The position numbers and the translations under genes were made by a program. From positions 645,705 to 709,704 of the forward strand of contig NZ_KE384306.1 of NCBI RefSeq assembly GCF_000425125.1: a DNA stretch of 64,000 nt, read 5' to 3'. This DNA comes from Paenibacillus taiwanensis DSM 18679. Its GTDB lineage: Bacteria > Bacillota > Bacilli > Paenibacillales > Paenibacillaceae. The notes beneath the pieces are model-generated. The model was given only the letters and a program-made list of their open reading frames with translations. It was not told where the DNA came from and made no database searches. Numbering within the stretch: position 1 is the stretch's first letter; each line of letters begins with the position of its first letter. This document shows positions 9,441 through 18,736 of this stretch, piece after piece.

Positions 9441-11438
9441 ATGGTAAATGCGAAATCAGTTGCCGAGCACATGTCGATGCAGAGCCTGTTGAACTGCTAT
9501 ATTCGTGAGACGGGTGAGGGCACTTGGGTTGATGGAGACCGCAGCCTGCTGAAGTTCTATCACGATATGGGAGTGCTGTTGTCATCTACAACGTTTTATA
9601 GGTGCTATTTACCGATTCATGGGGCTGCTTGTTATATACCTGTTCGCTATCGGTCATTAACAGGGATGCATAGCTTTCATTTTCCAGCTGTCTATCGATT
9701 TACGCAGCAGTCACACTATATGGAAGCTGATTATGTGACGCTCACAGCGCTATTAGTGAAGGAACTGACGATGACTTACGGCAGGAAAGGCAGCTATGAC
9801 GAGCTTATGCTACGTATGATTGAAAGTTGCAGGTGCATGCAACGTTTTATCGAGGAAAGGACTTCGGATACAGAGCTTCTTTACGGCGAGAGGTTTAGTT
9901 TTATTGATGCGGAGCAGTCTTTGCTGTTTGGCCATTGTGCCCATCCTACACCAAAGAGCCGTCAAGGTATTACGGATAGGCAATTACCCCTCTACTCCCC
10001 TGAATTAGGAGGAAAATTTCAACTTCATTATTTTGCAGCACCTCAAGAGTTCATTGTTGATCAATCTTCATTGCCGACATCATCGGCATCTGAATTGATT
10101 CGTAACTGCTTAGTAGGCCATGCAGCCGCTGAATCTAGCTTTGCTGAGTTGCCGGAGTTGGATACTGCCAAGTGTCTGCTTCCAGTGCATCCTTTGCAAG
10201 CCGATTGGCTCATGCAGCAGCAGGACGTAATCGAACGTATCCACAGCGGGCAGCTCGCTTATTTGGGACCGCTTGGACCTCATTATTATGCCACCTCATC
10301 ATTGAGAACGGTATACCACCCTGATAGTGCTTATATGTTTAAGTTATCATTTCCAGTAAAAGTAACTAATTCCATGCGTATTAACAAAGTGAAAGAATTA
10401 CCTAGTGGTGTAGAGATGAATCAACTAATGAATACGGAGATTGGAGCCTCACTAAAAACTCATTTTCCACAATTTTGTATGATCAGTGATCCCGCTTCTA
10501 TTACATTAAAGCCCAAGGATGTGCAGCAGCATAAAGCTGGTCATAGTTCGCGGCTCGAAGAAGCTATAGCTGGAGAGGGCCGCAGTAATTGCTCTAGTTC
10601 TGGTGATGAGGCACAGCAGTTACATGTGGAAGTATGTGGAGAAACTGGATTTGAAGTTGTTATAAGGGAGAACCCTTTTAGTGGACTGGGTGCGGAGCAA
10701 GTAACGGTGCTAGCTTCTCTTGTACAAGAGCCTCTCCCAAATCAGCAATCCCGACTATCACGGATTATGCATCGTTTAGCAGAAGAAGAGTGTCGTTCGG
10801 TAAGAGAGGTGAGTCTGGACTGGTTTGTGCGTTATTTAAACATTTCGCTGAGGCCGATGATTTGGTTGTATGTCGAGCATGGGATTGCATTAGAAGCGCA
10901 CCAGCAAAACAGTTTAGTCAGAATCCAGAATGGATATCCAACACAATATTATTATCGGGATAATCAAGGCTTCTATTACGTTGAATCGCGGAAAAGGAAG
11001 CTACAGCAGCTTGTTCCCGAGTTGGGCGAGAAAAGCCGCAACTGGTACTCGGATCAACTGGTAGAGGATAGATTCCAGTATTATGTCATCGTTAACCACA
11101 TTTTTGGTTTGATTAACAGTTTCGGGCGTGATCATTTGGCAGCTGAGCCTGAGCTCCTTCGTGTGTTGCGAGAAGAGCTGACAGCTTATGTGCCTGCTGG
11201 CGACGAGAGGCCAAATATTGTGAAAAGATTGTTGGAAGAGGACACCATTCCTTGCAAAGCGAACCTGATGACTCGCTTCTATGACATTGATGAACTGGAG
11301 GGTATTGATGAAACCCCATCCGTTTACATACGTATTCACAACCCGCTCGCGATCCTTGAGCATACTCAAGACGGTGACATTCTCACAGCGCAAACCGCCC
11401 ACCTGCCTGCGGAAGAGTCGTTATCAGCTGCGCCATAA
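9441..11438 (+). CDS. asbA: Petrobactin biosynthesis protein AsbA (NIS synthetase)
   Basis: IucA/IucC-family synthetase of 665 residues. In Bacillus anthracis AsbA joins spermidine to citrate using ATP, the first committed step of petrobactin assembly. Family motifs are GHCAHPTPKSRQG (residues 164-176), HPLQADW (250-256), SSLRT (286-290), KLSFPVKVTNSMR (301-313) and EAHQQN (485-490). An ATG at 9414 is also in frame, but AAAGGAG at 9426-9432 with 8-base spacing selects 9441. A Ser/Gly/Glu-rich stretch around residues 362-400 looks like an insertion that makes the protein longer than the roughly 600 residues usual for AsbA. It is first of six tightly packed asb genes under Fur-like boxes. Assignment to AsbA rather than AsbB rests on order. 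Confidence 0.92.
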   Translation: MVNAKSVAEHMSMQSLLNCYIRETGEGTWVDGDRSLLKFYHDMGVLLSSTTFYRCYLPIHGAACYIPVRYRSLTGMHSFHFPAVYRFTQQSHYMEADYVTLTALLVKELTMTYGRKGSYDELMLRMIESCRCMQRFIEERTSDTELLYGERFSFIDAEQSLLFGHCAHPTPKSRQGITDRQLPLYSPELGGKFQLHYFAAPQEFIVDQSSLPTSSASELIRNCLVGHAAAESSFAELPELDTAKCLLPVHPLQADWLMQQQDVIERIHSGQLAYLGPLGPHYYATSSLRTVYHPDSAYMFKLSFPVKVTNSMRINKVKELPSGVEMNQLMNTEIGASLKTHFPQFCMISDPASITLKPKDVQQHKAGHSSRLEEAIAGEGRSNCSSSGDEAQQLHVEVCGETGFEVVIRENPFSGLGAEQVTVLASLVQEPLPNQQSRLSRIMHRLAEEECRSVREVSLDWFVRYLNISLRPMIWLYVEHGIALEAHQQNSLVRIQNGYPTQYYYRDNQGFYYVESRKRKLQQLVPELGEKSRNWYSDQLVEDRFQYYVIVNHIFGLINSFGRDHLAAEPELLRVLREELTAYVPAGDERPNIVKRLLEEDTIPCKANLMTRFYDIDELEGIDETPSVYIRIHNPLAILEHTQDGDILTAQTAHLPAEESLSAAP

Positions 11439-11577
11439 ACGAATCATAACGTGTAACTTAGCCAAATGATGAAAAGTGGACACGACTTACAGGAACATCG
11501 AAGTGAATCACTGCACGTGTTTGTAAAGTTTATAACCGATCAGTCATTGCGTGTAAACACTGTTCAGGAGGACAAGC

Positions 11578-13533
11578 ATGCGAGCTCCAAATCAAGCAGT
11601 CAGCCCCTTTCTTCAACAACGACCTTTTACGACATATGAAGGGAATCAAGACGTGTTAAACACCGTTCGACGAAGAGTTATTCGTCAGTTTATAGAAGCA
11701 GGACTATATGAAGGGATGTTTCAAGTCGAGGTGCAGCCTCTAACTATGGAACGACCGGATCATAACACGTTATTTATTTTAAAAGGGAATGCTGCAAACG
11801 CAAGGCAGGAAACGGATGAGTGTACAAGCAAACGTACAGACCAACACACAGGCGAATATACAAGCTGTGAGGCCTCAGACATTACATATCGTTGCTTGGG
11901 GAGCAGGATGATGTCTTATGGTCGTTATAGTCTGATTCATGGGTCTGTTATTCGGGTTCAGGATGGTGTCGAGTCAGAAGTGTTGGATATCAAGCAGTGC
12001 GTGCTCGAATTGTTAGCTCATCACCAGGTGGAAGGGCAGTTGATACGCCGATTTATTGACGAGATGCAGCAAACCGTAATCAATGACAGCATGTGTCAGC
12101 AACTGCGTATCGAAAAGGGTATTACGTTAGCCGGAAAAAGTTATGAAGAGCTGGAAAGTGCATTAATGGAAGGCCATTTGTATCATCCGTGCTACAAATC
12201 CCGTATGGGCTGGGATGAGCACGATCATAGGGCTTACAGCCCTGAGTTTAGCCCGAGCGTTGCGCTTACTTGGCTTGCTGTGCGTATAGAATATGTCCAC
12301 ATTACAACGTCGGCTGGGCTTTCGTATAAACAGACGTGGCAAACTGCGATCGGACAGCAGGAATGGAATATTCTGACCCACAAGCTGCGGGCGGCCGGAC
12401 AGTCAGAGGAAGCGTATGTATTTGTTCCTATCCATCCTTGGCAGTGGCATAACCAGCTAGGCCTAGAGGCTGAACCTCTTATCGCCCAGCAAGCGGTTGT
12501 TGTTCTGGGGACGACGGGCACGTGCTATCGACCGCAACAATCTTTGCGTACGCTAACCAATTACTCAGATACAAAGCGCCCTTATATTAAATTGTCTCTT
12601 CATATGACTAATACCTCCTCAATTCGTTCCATTACACCACATTCGATTGCAAGCGCACCAGCTATATCTGCGTGGCTTCACGGAATTGTAGAGAGGGATT
12701 CATATTTAGGTGAGGAAGCGAACGTTATCATCCTGCAAGAGTATGCTGGATGCTACTGTGATTGGCCTCAAAGTGCCTATACTACTACAACCGGAAACGA
12801 TTCGATAGCTTATAAGACAGGCAGTATTTGGCGTGAGAGTCTCATGGATAAACTAGAAGACGGCGAGCAAGCTGTACCTTTTCATGCTTTATTTGCAGTA
12901 GATCTGGATGGGCAATTGTATATACAGCGCTGGCTAGACACTTATGGTGCAGCAGCGTGGCTCAAACAGTTAGTAGAAACGTGTATACTTCCTGTGATTC
13001 ATTTACTGGTACAGCATGGCATCGCGCTTGAAGCTCACGGTCAGAACATGATTATGATTCATCGTGAGGGGCGTCCTGTTCGTGTTGCCCTCAAGGACTT
13101 CCATGAAGGAGTCGAGTTTGTACATGCTCACTTGGCAGAGCCAGCATATTGTCCAAATTTCGCAAGTCTACACCCCATTTATCAAACTTGTGCACATGAT
13201 GAACATTATGAAATGAGCGACGTCAACCATTTGACCGCCTTAACACATGACTGTTTGTTTGTATTTAATCTGAGCGAACTGGCTATAAAGCTGCATCATG
13301 CTAATTTTATTACGGAAATGGAGTTCTGGCGGATCGTTGTTGATGTACTTGAATGCCACCGTCAGCGGGACAAAATGTGTGAGGAGAAGTTTCAAACTTA
13401 TGATCTTTATCGAGCAGTATGCGCTGTCGAAAAGCTGGCTTATCGGAGATTGGTCAATGGCAGTGAGTGGCTGCTTCATCATGTACCGAACCCGTTACAT
13501 GCGGCGTACACGTTTAAGATGAAATCTCAGTAA
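11578..13533 (+). CDS. asbB: Petrobactin biosynthesis protein AsbB (NIS synthetase)
   Basis: Second IucA/IucC-family synthetase, 651 residues. In petrobactin synthesis AsbB adds the second spermidine arm to the citrate core. Motifs are GHLYHPCYKSRMG (199-211), HPWQWHN (286-292), QQSLRTL (320-326), KLSLHMTNTSSIR (338-350), EAHGQN (485-490) and KDFHEG (506-511), all placed like those of AsbA. A Thr/Glu/Asp-rich stretch at about residues 75-100 looks like a lineage-specific insertion. AGGAGG with 7-base spacing precedes the ATG. The 139-base gap after asbA holds no obvious terminator, so co-transcription is likely. Confidence 0.92.
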   Translation: MRAPNQAVSPFLQQRPFTTYEGNQDVLNTVRRRVIRQFIEAGLYEGMFQVEVQPLTMERPDHNTLFILKGNAANARQETDECTSKRTDQHTGEYTSCEASDITYRCLGSRMMSYGRYSLIHGSVIRVQDGVESEVLDIKQCVLELLAHHQVEGQLIRRFIDEMQQTVINDSMCQQLRIEKGITLAGKSYEELESALMEGHLYHPCYKSRMGWDEHDHRAYSPEFSPSVALTWLAVRIEYVHITTSAGLSYKQTWQTAIGQQEWNILTHKLRAAGQSEEAYVFVPIHPWQWHNQLGLEAEPLIAQQAVVVLGTTGTCYRPQQSLRTLTNYSDTKRPYIKLSLHMTNTSSIRSITPHSIASAPAISAWLHGIVERDSYLGEEANVIILQEYAGCYCDWPQSAYTTTTGNDSIAYKTGSIWRESLMDKLEDGEQAVPFHALFAVDLDGQLYIQRWLDTYGAAAWLKQLVETCILPVIHLLVQHGIALEAHGQNMIMIHREGRPVRVALKDFHEGVEFVHAHLAEPAYCPNFASLHPIYQTCAHDEHYEMSDVNHLTALTHDCLFVFNLSELAIKLHHANFITEMEFWRIVVDVLECHRQRDKMCEEKFQTYDLYRAVCAVEKLAYRRLVNGSEWLLHHVPNPLHAAYTFKMKSQ

Positions 13534-13556
13534 TTACACGTGCAGGAGGAACGGTT

Positions 13557-14810
13557 ATGTTTAGCATCAATCGAGAGTATGTGAATAAAAAGACGTATGA
13601 TGAGCGTATCAAAACGTACCAATCCATTGATTATCTTCAACATCCTTCCGGATTCAGTTATGCGATTTGCATACAATCGGTGTTGGATACGATAGCGCTT
13701 GTGTTGTATTTGAAGGAACGCGGGGCGTCTGTCATGCTCATGAGAGCAGATACGCCATTACCTACTGTTATGAGACTGGCGGAAAAGGCCGGCTGCCACA
13801 TCGTAATCTATGATGAGATCCAACAGTTCCAACGGATACAAGCGGGTGATGCTGCTGTAGTCCGTCACGTTCCTTCGCTGCTGCAATTCAGTTCTGGCAC
13901 TACGGGAGAACCGAAACTGATCGAACGAACTTGGGAGAGCATAGATCACGAAATAAGTTCTTATAATGAAGCTATTCAATTGGATAAGGCGGAGGTGCCT
14001 ATCGTACTCGCCGCGATTACACATTCCTACGGTCTGCTGTGTGGCGTGCTGGCAGCTTTTAAAAGAGGTGCAGAGCCTATCATTGTCACTGCTGCGAACC
14101 CCAAATTAACGCTAAGTGTGATGCGGCAACTGCCAGCTCATATCGTATATGGGGTACCAGCGCAGCTGCGTATGTTGGATGAGATGACAGGAAAGCGGGC
14201 GTTGTTCCATCGTCTAATGACTTCGGGAATGCCGATTCCCTCGGGTGTATTCGACGAGTTGAGGCAGCGAACTGCATTTATGATGCAGCAGTATGGTTGC
14301 TCGGAGGCAGGATGTATTAGCATCAGCAGTCAGATGGACTCCCATTTGGATCTGGGCTTTGCGCTTAACCGTCATCAAGTTAGTGCCGGAACAGATAGCG
14401 AGCATCCTGACGAGATTGTGGTTAAGCAGTCCGAAACGACTATTCATACGGCGGATCTTGGTTATATGACAACAGTAGGGCGATTACGATACGTTTCCCG
14501 CATGGATGATGTCATTAATGTATCAGGGCTTAAAGTATTCCCATTAGAAGTTGAGCAAGTTGTTCTGAAAATGTTTGGTGTGGAGGAAGCTGTCGTATTT
14601 CGCGGTATACACCCTGTGATGGGAGAACAAGTTTTGTGCCATGTTGTAGCAAAACCACAGCTCACACCGGATATGATTCGGGAGTGGTGCCTCAAGCAGC
14701 TTCCTGCGTATCAAGTGCCAGCGCACATTAACTGTGTGAACCATATTGCTAAGTCTCCCACCGGCAAAATAAGCCGCACACAATTGGAAAAGGAGGTCAC
14801 ATTCAAATGA
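13557..14810 (+). CDS. asbC: 3,4-dihydroxybenzoate-AMP ligase AsbC
   Basis: Acyl-adenylating enzyme of 417 residues. AsbC activates 3,4-dihydroxybenzoate with ATP and loads it on the carrier AsbD. Visible motifs are the P-loop SSGTTGEPK (residues 112-120), YGCSEAG (246-252), TADLGY (298-303), RMDDVINVSGLKVFPLEVE (315-333) and the catalytic Lys404 in PTGKISR. At 417 residues it is shorter than typical aryl ligases because the N-terminal subdomain is small, as in known AsbC. It begins 23 bases after asbB and overlaps asbD by 4 bases. Confidence 0.92.
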   Translation: MFSINREYVNKKTYDERIKTYQSIDYLQHPSGFSYAICIQSVLDTIALVLYLKERGASVMLMRADTPLPTVMRLAEKAGCHIVIYDEIQQFQRIQAGDAAVVRHVPSLLQFSSGTTGEPKLIERTWESIDHEISSYNEAIQLDKAEVPIVLAAITHSYGLLCGVLAAFKRGAEPIIVTAANPKLTLSVMRQLPAHIVYGVPAQLRMLDEMTGKRALFHRLMTSGMPIPSGVFDELRQRTAFMMQQYGCSEAGCISISSQMDSHLDLGFALNRHQVSAGTDSEHPDEIVVKQSETTIHTADLGYMTTVGRLRYVSRMDDVINVSGLKVFPLEVEQVVLKMFGVEEAVVFRGIHPVMGEQVLCHVVAKPQLTPDMIREWCLKQLPAYQVPAHINCVNHIAKSPTGKISRTQLEKEVTFK

Positions 14811-15106
14811 ATCGTGATCAATGCAAACAACAATTGCTGGAAGTGATGCGCACCAAGCTAAACTTGCACCATATCGAAGGGCTGGAGGAGAAGATGCATC
14901 TCCAAGAGGACCTACGAATCGATTCTGTTACACTGATCCAGTTACTAGTATACATTGAGCTGGAGCTGGGATATGAAGTTCCAGACGAGGATATTGAACC
15001 GAGTACCTTTACGACAGTGGAAAGACTTGTAGATTTTATCGCTACATTGGAACGAAAAGATCCGCTTCAGGCTCATGCACAGTCTGGTATGGGGGATAAA
15101 GTATGA
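14807..15106 (+). CDS. asbD: Aryl carrier protein AsbD
   Basis: Acyl-carrier-like protein of 99 residues. The phosphopantetheine attachment Ser40 lies in LRIDSVTL. A four-helix carrier fold is expected from the pattern around it (ELGYEVPDEDIEPSTFTTVERLVDFI). It accepts 3,4-dihydroxybenzoate from AsbC and hands it to AsbE. The start overlaps the asbC stop by 4 bases and the end overlaps the asbE start by 4 bases, so the three are translationally coupled. The gene needs a phosphopantetheinyl transferase, which is not in the window. Confidence 0.93.
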   Translation: MNRDQCKQQLLEVMRTKLNLHHIEGLEEKMHLQEDLRIDSVTLIQLLVYIELELGYEVPDEDIEPSTFTTVERLVDFIATLERKDPLQAHAQSGMGDKV

Positions 15107-16149
15107 TTAAAGTACATTGTATTGTTAGCTGCTTATGTGAAATTGTAAAACGTCGCAGTATGATCGATTATCGTCCCTTTTATTTTGGCGTCTGGGATGC
15201 GAACTTTGAGCAAACAGAACGTGGTGAGATCACTTATTATTCGGAGGGCGATGATTACTCTCATTACATGAGCTGGTACGAGAAGCTATTTGGTACAAAA
15301 GTAGTCAAATGGTACGATCCAGCAAAATTGAAGCAGGACAATGTGGCTGAACTTCTAGGTCTTGTTGCAAACAAGCAAGATCATCAGCACATTATCGTCC
15401 AACTGGATATGTCGTTGCTGCCTGAACGTGAGAACAAGTTTAATCAAAGTCCTTTCCCTCATTATTTAATGGTAGAACAAGCTGAAGCGGAAGATGAATG
15501 GTTTGTACTTGATCCGGATTTCCGTTGGGAAGGGGTTATGAAAAAGGAGCGGGTCCTTCAAGCGGTGGAACAAAATCCGTTAGGTGGTGGATTTGTAGTC
15601 GATGCTTCGCAATTGCGAGCCCCATCAGCGAAGGAGGTGGAAGCCATATTCGAAGCGCATTGTCATTCTTCCTACAATGAATTGACATCGACCCTGCGTC
15701 ATCTGATTGTGTCGATGGCAGAGGAGAAGAATGGCTTTACGTTATCGATGCTGACACCTGCCGTGAAGCAGATGAAAGTGATTGCTATTCGCAAGTATAG
15801 CTACGAATATGCGTTTATGTATTTTAAAGATCGGCTTTATTATTCAGAGGAAAGGTTTGAGTATTGGACAGATCGGGTGGAAGATATCGTAAGAGGTTTA
15901 AATAAAATTCAATATTTGGCAATAAAAATGTCCATGTCCGGGCATACGAAGCTGCTGTCCTCTGTGCTGCAAACTTGTGATCTAATCGACCACATGGAGC
16001 TTGCGATTAAAAAAGAACTTGTGATGCAGTATGAGCTTTGGAAAGAAACGACTTTGGATGCGGAACGCAGATTGCTGCCCTTTGGGGGTTCAAATGACAT
16101 GTTTGACATCAATGTGAACATCTCTGACAGGCCAAAGGTACAAACCTAA
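15103..16149 (+). CDS. asbE: Petrobactin biosynthesis protein AsbE
   Basis: Protein of 348 residues in the position of AsbE, which in Bacillus anthracis transfers 3,4-dihydroxybenzoyl from AsbD onto the spermidine arms. No common catalytic motif is recognisable by eye. Seen are an N-terminal stretch similar to butirosin BtrH-like or C39-like folds (HCIVSCLCEIVKRRSMIDYRPFYFG, and FPHYLMVEQAEAEDEWFVLDPDFRWEG, with a Cys, a His and an Asp in the expected order) and a helical C terminus. The ATG overlaps the asbD stop. Identification rests on gene order and length. Confidence 0.85.
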   Translation: MIKVHCIVSCLCEIVKRRSMIDYRPFYFGVWDANFEQTERGEITYYSEGDDYSHYMSWYEKLFGTKVVKWYDPAKLKQDNVAELLGLVANKQDHQHIIVQLDMSLLPERENKFNQSPFPHYLMVEQAEAEDEWFVLDPDFRWEGVMKKERVLQAVEQNPLGGGFVVDASQLRAPSAKEVEAIFEAHCHSSYNELTSTLRHLIVSMAEEKNGFTLSMLTPAVKQMKVIAIRKYSYEYAFMYFKDRLYYSEERFEYWTDRVEDIVRGLNKIQYLAIKMSMSGHTKLLSSVLQTCDLIDHMELAIKKELVMQYELWKETTLDAERRLLPFGGSNDMFDINVNISDRPKVQT

Positions 16150-16206
16150 ATCGGCTATCCAAGCGAGATACGATCGGATCAACGAGAAACTAGAGGTGGA
16201 ATTTAC

Positions 16207-17055
16207 ATGAAGCTGTCCGTATGCACGATATCGTTCCGTCACCATCTGGTGGGGTTGTCTGATATCGCACGTTTTGCTCATCAACAGGAAGCAAATGGAA
16301 TTGAACTATGGGGCGTACATGCCCTTAATGAGCTGGAACAGGGAAAAGAGCACGTCTCCGAAATTATTGCGTATTTGCGCTTACATCATCTTGACATTCC
16401 GTTAATTAGCGATTATTTGGATATTAACGGTCCAATGCTTAAAGCATCCACAGTAACGCGCTGCTTTAAGCTGCTTGAAGCGGCTCATTTGTTTGGAGCG
16501 CCTTATATTCGCACGTTTGCGGGACAGCTGCCAAGTGCGTCTGTTGAGCGAGAGGAGCGCAAGAGAATGGCTTCCCAACTTCGACTGCTGGCCGATGAGT
16601 GCGGCAGATACGGCAAGGGTTTATTAGTGGAGACACATCCGAATACGCTCGCGGATACGTTATCCTCTACGATTGAGCTGATGGAGGAAGTTAATCATGA
16701 AGGAATAGGTGTTAACTTAGACTTTCTTCATATTTGGGAGGCGGGAACCGATCCCGTTGTAGCCGATCGAGCCTTAAAGCCGTGGACGAGACACTATCAT
16801 CTCAAAAATATTCATTCCCGCAGCCAGCTTCGAATATTTGACCCGCACAATGTATACGCTTCGAGCGGCAATCGCGAAGGCATGGTTGCACTGCGGAATG
16901 GAGAGATCCGCTATGACTACATATTAAAGGAAATTCAACATGCGGATCATTTTGCTTCATTAGAGTGGTTCGGTGATTCCCCTTATAAAGTGTTATCAGA
17001 AGATTTAACTTGGGCACGTCATCAGCTCCACGCCTATCCCTGCCTTCCTACTTAA
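16207..17055 (+). CDS. asbF: 3-dehydroshikimate dehydratase AsbF
   Basis: Metal-dependent TIM-barrel enzyme of the sugar phosphate isomerase/epimerase fold, 282 residues, that turns 3-dehydroshikimate into 3,4-dihydroxybenzoate, the catechol of petrobactin. Candidate Mn ligands fall where expected: Glu142 (LLVETHPNT), Asp172 (VNLDFLH), His198 (RHYHLKNIH) and Glu253 (SLEWFGDSP), closely matching the positions reported for the Bacillus enzyme. GAGGTGG precedes the ATG. It is the last asb gene and is followed by a strong terminator. Confidence 0.93.
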   Translation: MKLSVCTISFRHHLVGLSDIARFAHQQEANGIELWGVHALNELEQGKEHVSEIIAYLRLHHLDIPLISDYLDINGPMLKASTVTRCFKLLEAAHLFGAPYIRTFAGQLPSASVEREERKRMASQLRLLADECGRYGKGLLVETHPNTLADTLSSTIELMEEVNHEGIGVNLDFLHIWEAGTDPVVADRALKPWTRHYHLKNIHSRSQLRIFDPHNVYASSGNREGMVALRNGEIRYDYILKEIQHADHFASLEWFGDSPYKVLSEDLTWARHQLHAYPCLPT

Positions 17056-17103
17056 CATCTAGCTCCTTCTTCAGGAAGATACGATTCTGGAGAAGGAGAA
17101 GTC

Positions 17104-17141
17104 AAAGAGGCAGTAACTCATACAGGTTACTGCCTCTTTTT
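17104..17141. terminator. Terminator of the asb operon, overlapping the convergent gene end
   Basis: AAAGAGGCAGTAAC at 17104-17117 pairs with GTTACTGCCTCTTT at 17126-17139, followed by T residues. On the other strand the stem lies over the last codons and stop of the convergent CorA-like gene, so that coding end doubles as a terminator arm. Confidence 0.88.
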
Positions 17142-18566
17142 GCGTCGGAAATACTCTTTGCTTATACTGGCCAGTGTTGTGATCGCAAGCACGATACTGA
17201 CACTTATACCCGTAAAGGTAACGGCAAGTGCCAAGTATTCAAACCAGGAATAATGCATTGCTTTTGTCCAGTCAATGGGAGCCTTTAAGTCCTCTATCAC
17301 TTGGTTCATGCCATATATGCCGCTAATAACCGTAAATATGGTCAGCACCGTCAAAATGTAATCAGAACGCTTACTGGTGGCGTTGGACTGATAGTCATAC
17401 AACGCAGACAGTGTCAGCTTTACATCTTTGAGCAGCTCATCGTTGCCATGCAGGCGCCGCAGCAAATGAAAAATATCGTGAAGTTGGGACTCGGCTACCA
17501 TCTCACGATAGTAGAAGCGAGAAGAGAACAGCGTGATCCCGCGGATCAGATCTTCTACGCGCTCTCGATTGCGGTCTAGCCGCAGTCTCCCGTAGTGATT
17601 CGATAACTTTAAAAGTACAATCTTGTGGAACAGGTTAAGTAAAAATGCATAATAGTAGCTGCCGAACATTTTACTTGCCAAGGATTGAATGACGGCGTTG
17701 GTTTCGTTAGTGACACAGCTTAATACATGTTCGTCTGCAATGTGATAAGTGCTGGGGGCCCAGCGATCATATACGCGCTGATGCACATAATTTGCAATAT
17801 AATCTGCGTTGCTAGAGCCAATATAAGGCTGCCCTCTTGAATCAAGGCCATTCAGCCGCACGGCACGGAACAAGTCGGCATTTGTTACCGTTTCATCTGC
17901 ATCAAGCCCATAAAGCGCGATCGTAAACATGCGTTCATTTATAAAAAAGGGCAGGTTGGCAAATACATTATCATCATTCTCTTCTTGATCCATCCAGTCA
18001 AATAGACCAGGAAAAAGCTCGTCATTGCAAAAAGAAACGATTTCCTTGTGAACGGCATGTTTGGTCTTTACATAAGTGACCTCATCTTCTGGTTCCAAAT
18101 TTTCCAGTGTGCGAAAGCGTTTAGCAAATTCAAGTCCTTGACTGTAAGAGACGTCCTGTTCCAGTTCGGTTCGAATGGTTAACATTCCGATCTCATAAGG
18201 GCACAAAATAACGTCAACGGAGTGAATTCGAAACGGAATAATCGTATTCGGCATATAAAATTCACAATCCAAATCGATCTTCTTGGAGTAACGTTGAAAG
18301 CTTAGCGATTCATCTGCCTTGAGCGGAAACAAAAATTGATTTGTAAACGGTAAAAACATATGCTCCATTTCTCGGTGGGAAACGTGATAGTGAGTACCGT
18401 AATATTCATGTTCTAGCTCTGTATTGGTTAGTCGGAACGGACAAAAGCCCTTTAGCTGCAAATCGTGCTTCATCTCGGCGTATGCCGCTTTCCGAATCGA
18501 AAACGGAAATATAAACTGATGCAAGACCGTGCTGGCTGTTTTCTCTTTAAGCGGTATTGGCTGCAT
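17127..18566 (-). CDS. CorA-like divalent cation transporter family protein
   Basis: Protein of about 479 residues with a long soluble N-terminal part and two C-terminal membrane segments. The loop after the first segment carries GMN (GIYGMNQVI), the hallmark of CorA Mg2+/Co2+ transporters. The segments are roughly YILTVLTIFTVISGIYG and YLALAVTFTGISVSIVLAI, followed by a basic tail. It is longer and more divergent than typical CorA (about 315-350 residues). An ATG at 18599 is in frame, but CCTCC (GGAGG on the coding strand) at 18574-18578 with 7-base spacing points to 18566. The ion is not known. Confidence 0.75.
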   Translation of the reverse strand: MQPIPLKEKTASTVLHQFIFPFSIRKAAYAEMKHDLQLKGFCPFRLTNTELEHEYYGTHYHVSHREMEHMFLPFTNQFLFPLKADESLSFQRYSKKIDLDCEFYMPNTIIPFRIHSVDVILCPYEIGMLTIRTELEQDVSYSQGLEFAKRFRTLENLEPEDEVTYVKTKHAVHKEIVSFCNDELFPGLFDWMDQEENDDNVFANLPFFINERMFTIALYGLDADETVTNADLFRAVRLNGLDSRGQPYIGSSNADYIANYVHQRVYDRWAPSTYHIADEHVLSCVTNETNAVIQSLASKMFGSYYYAFLLNLFHKIVLLKLSNHYGRLRLDRNRERVEDLIRGITLFSSRFYYREMVAESQLHDIFHLLRRLHGNDELLKDVKLTLSALYDYQSNATSKRSDYILTVLTIFTVISGIYGMNQVIEDLKAPIDWTKAMHYSWFEYLALAVTFTGISVSIVLAITTLASISKEYFRRKKRQ

Positions 18567-18736
18567 AGACTGGCCTCCAAGTGTTGTGCTGAATTGCATA
18601 TTATATATTTTAAACCAAAGACAGATATAAATAACAGAGGGCTCCAGTGATCAACATGAAAATAGGATAACATTTTCCAAATGGTGATATAATGGTTGTA
18701 ACGAGATTCATAGAACACCATGTGGAGGAATAGCTT

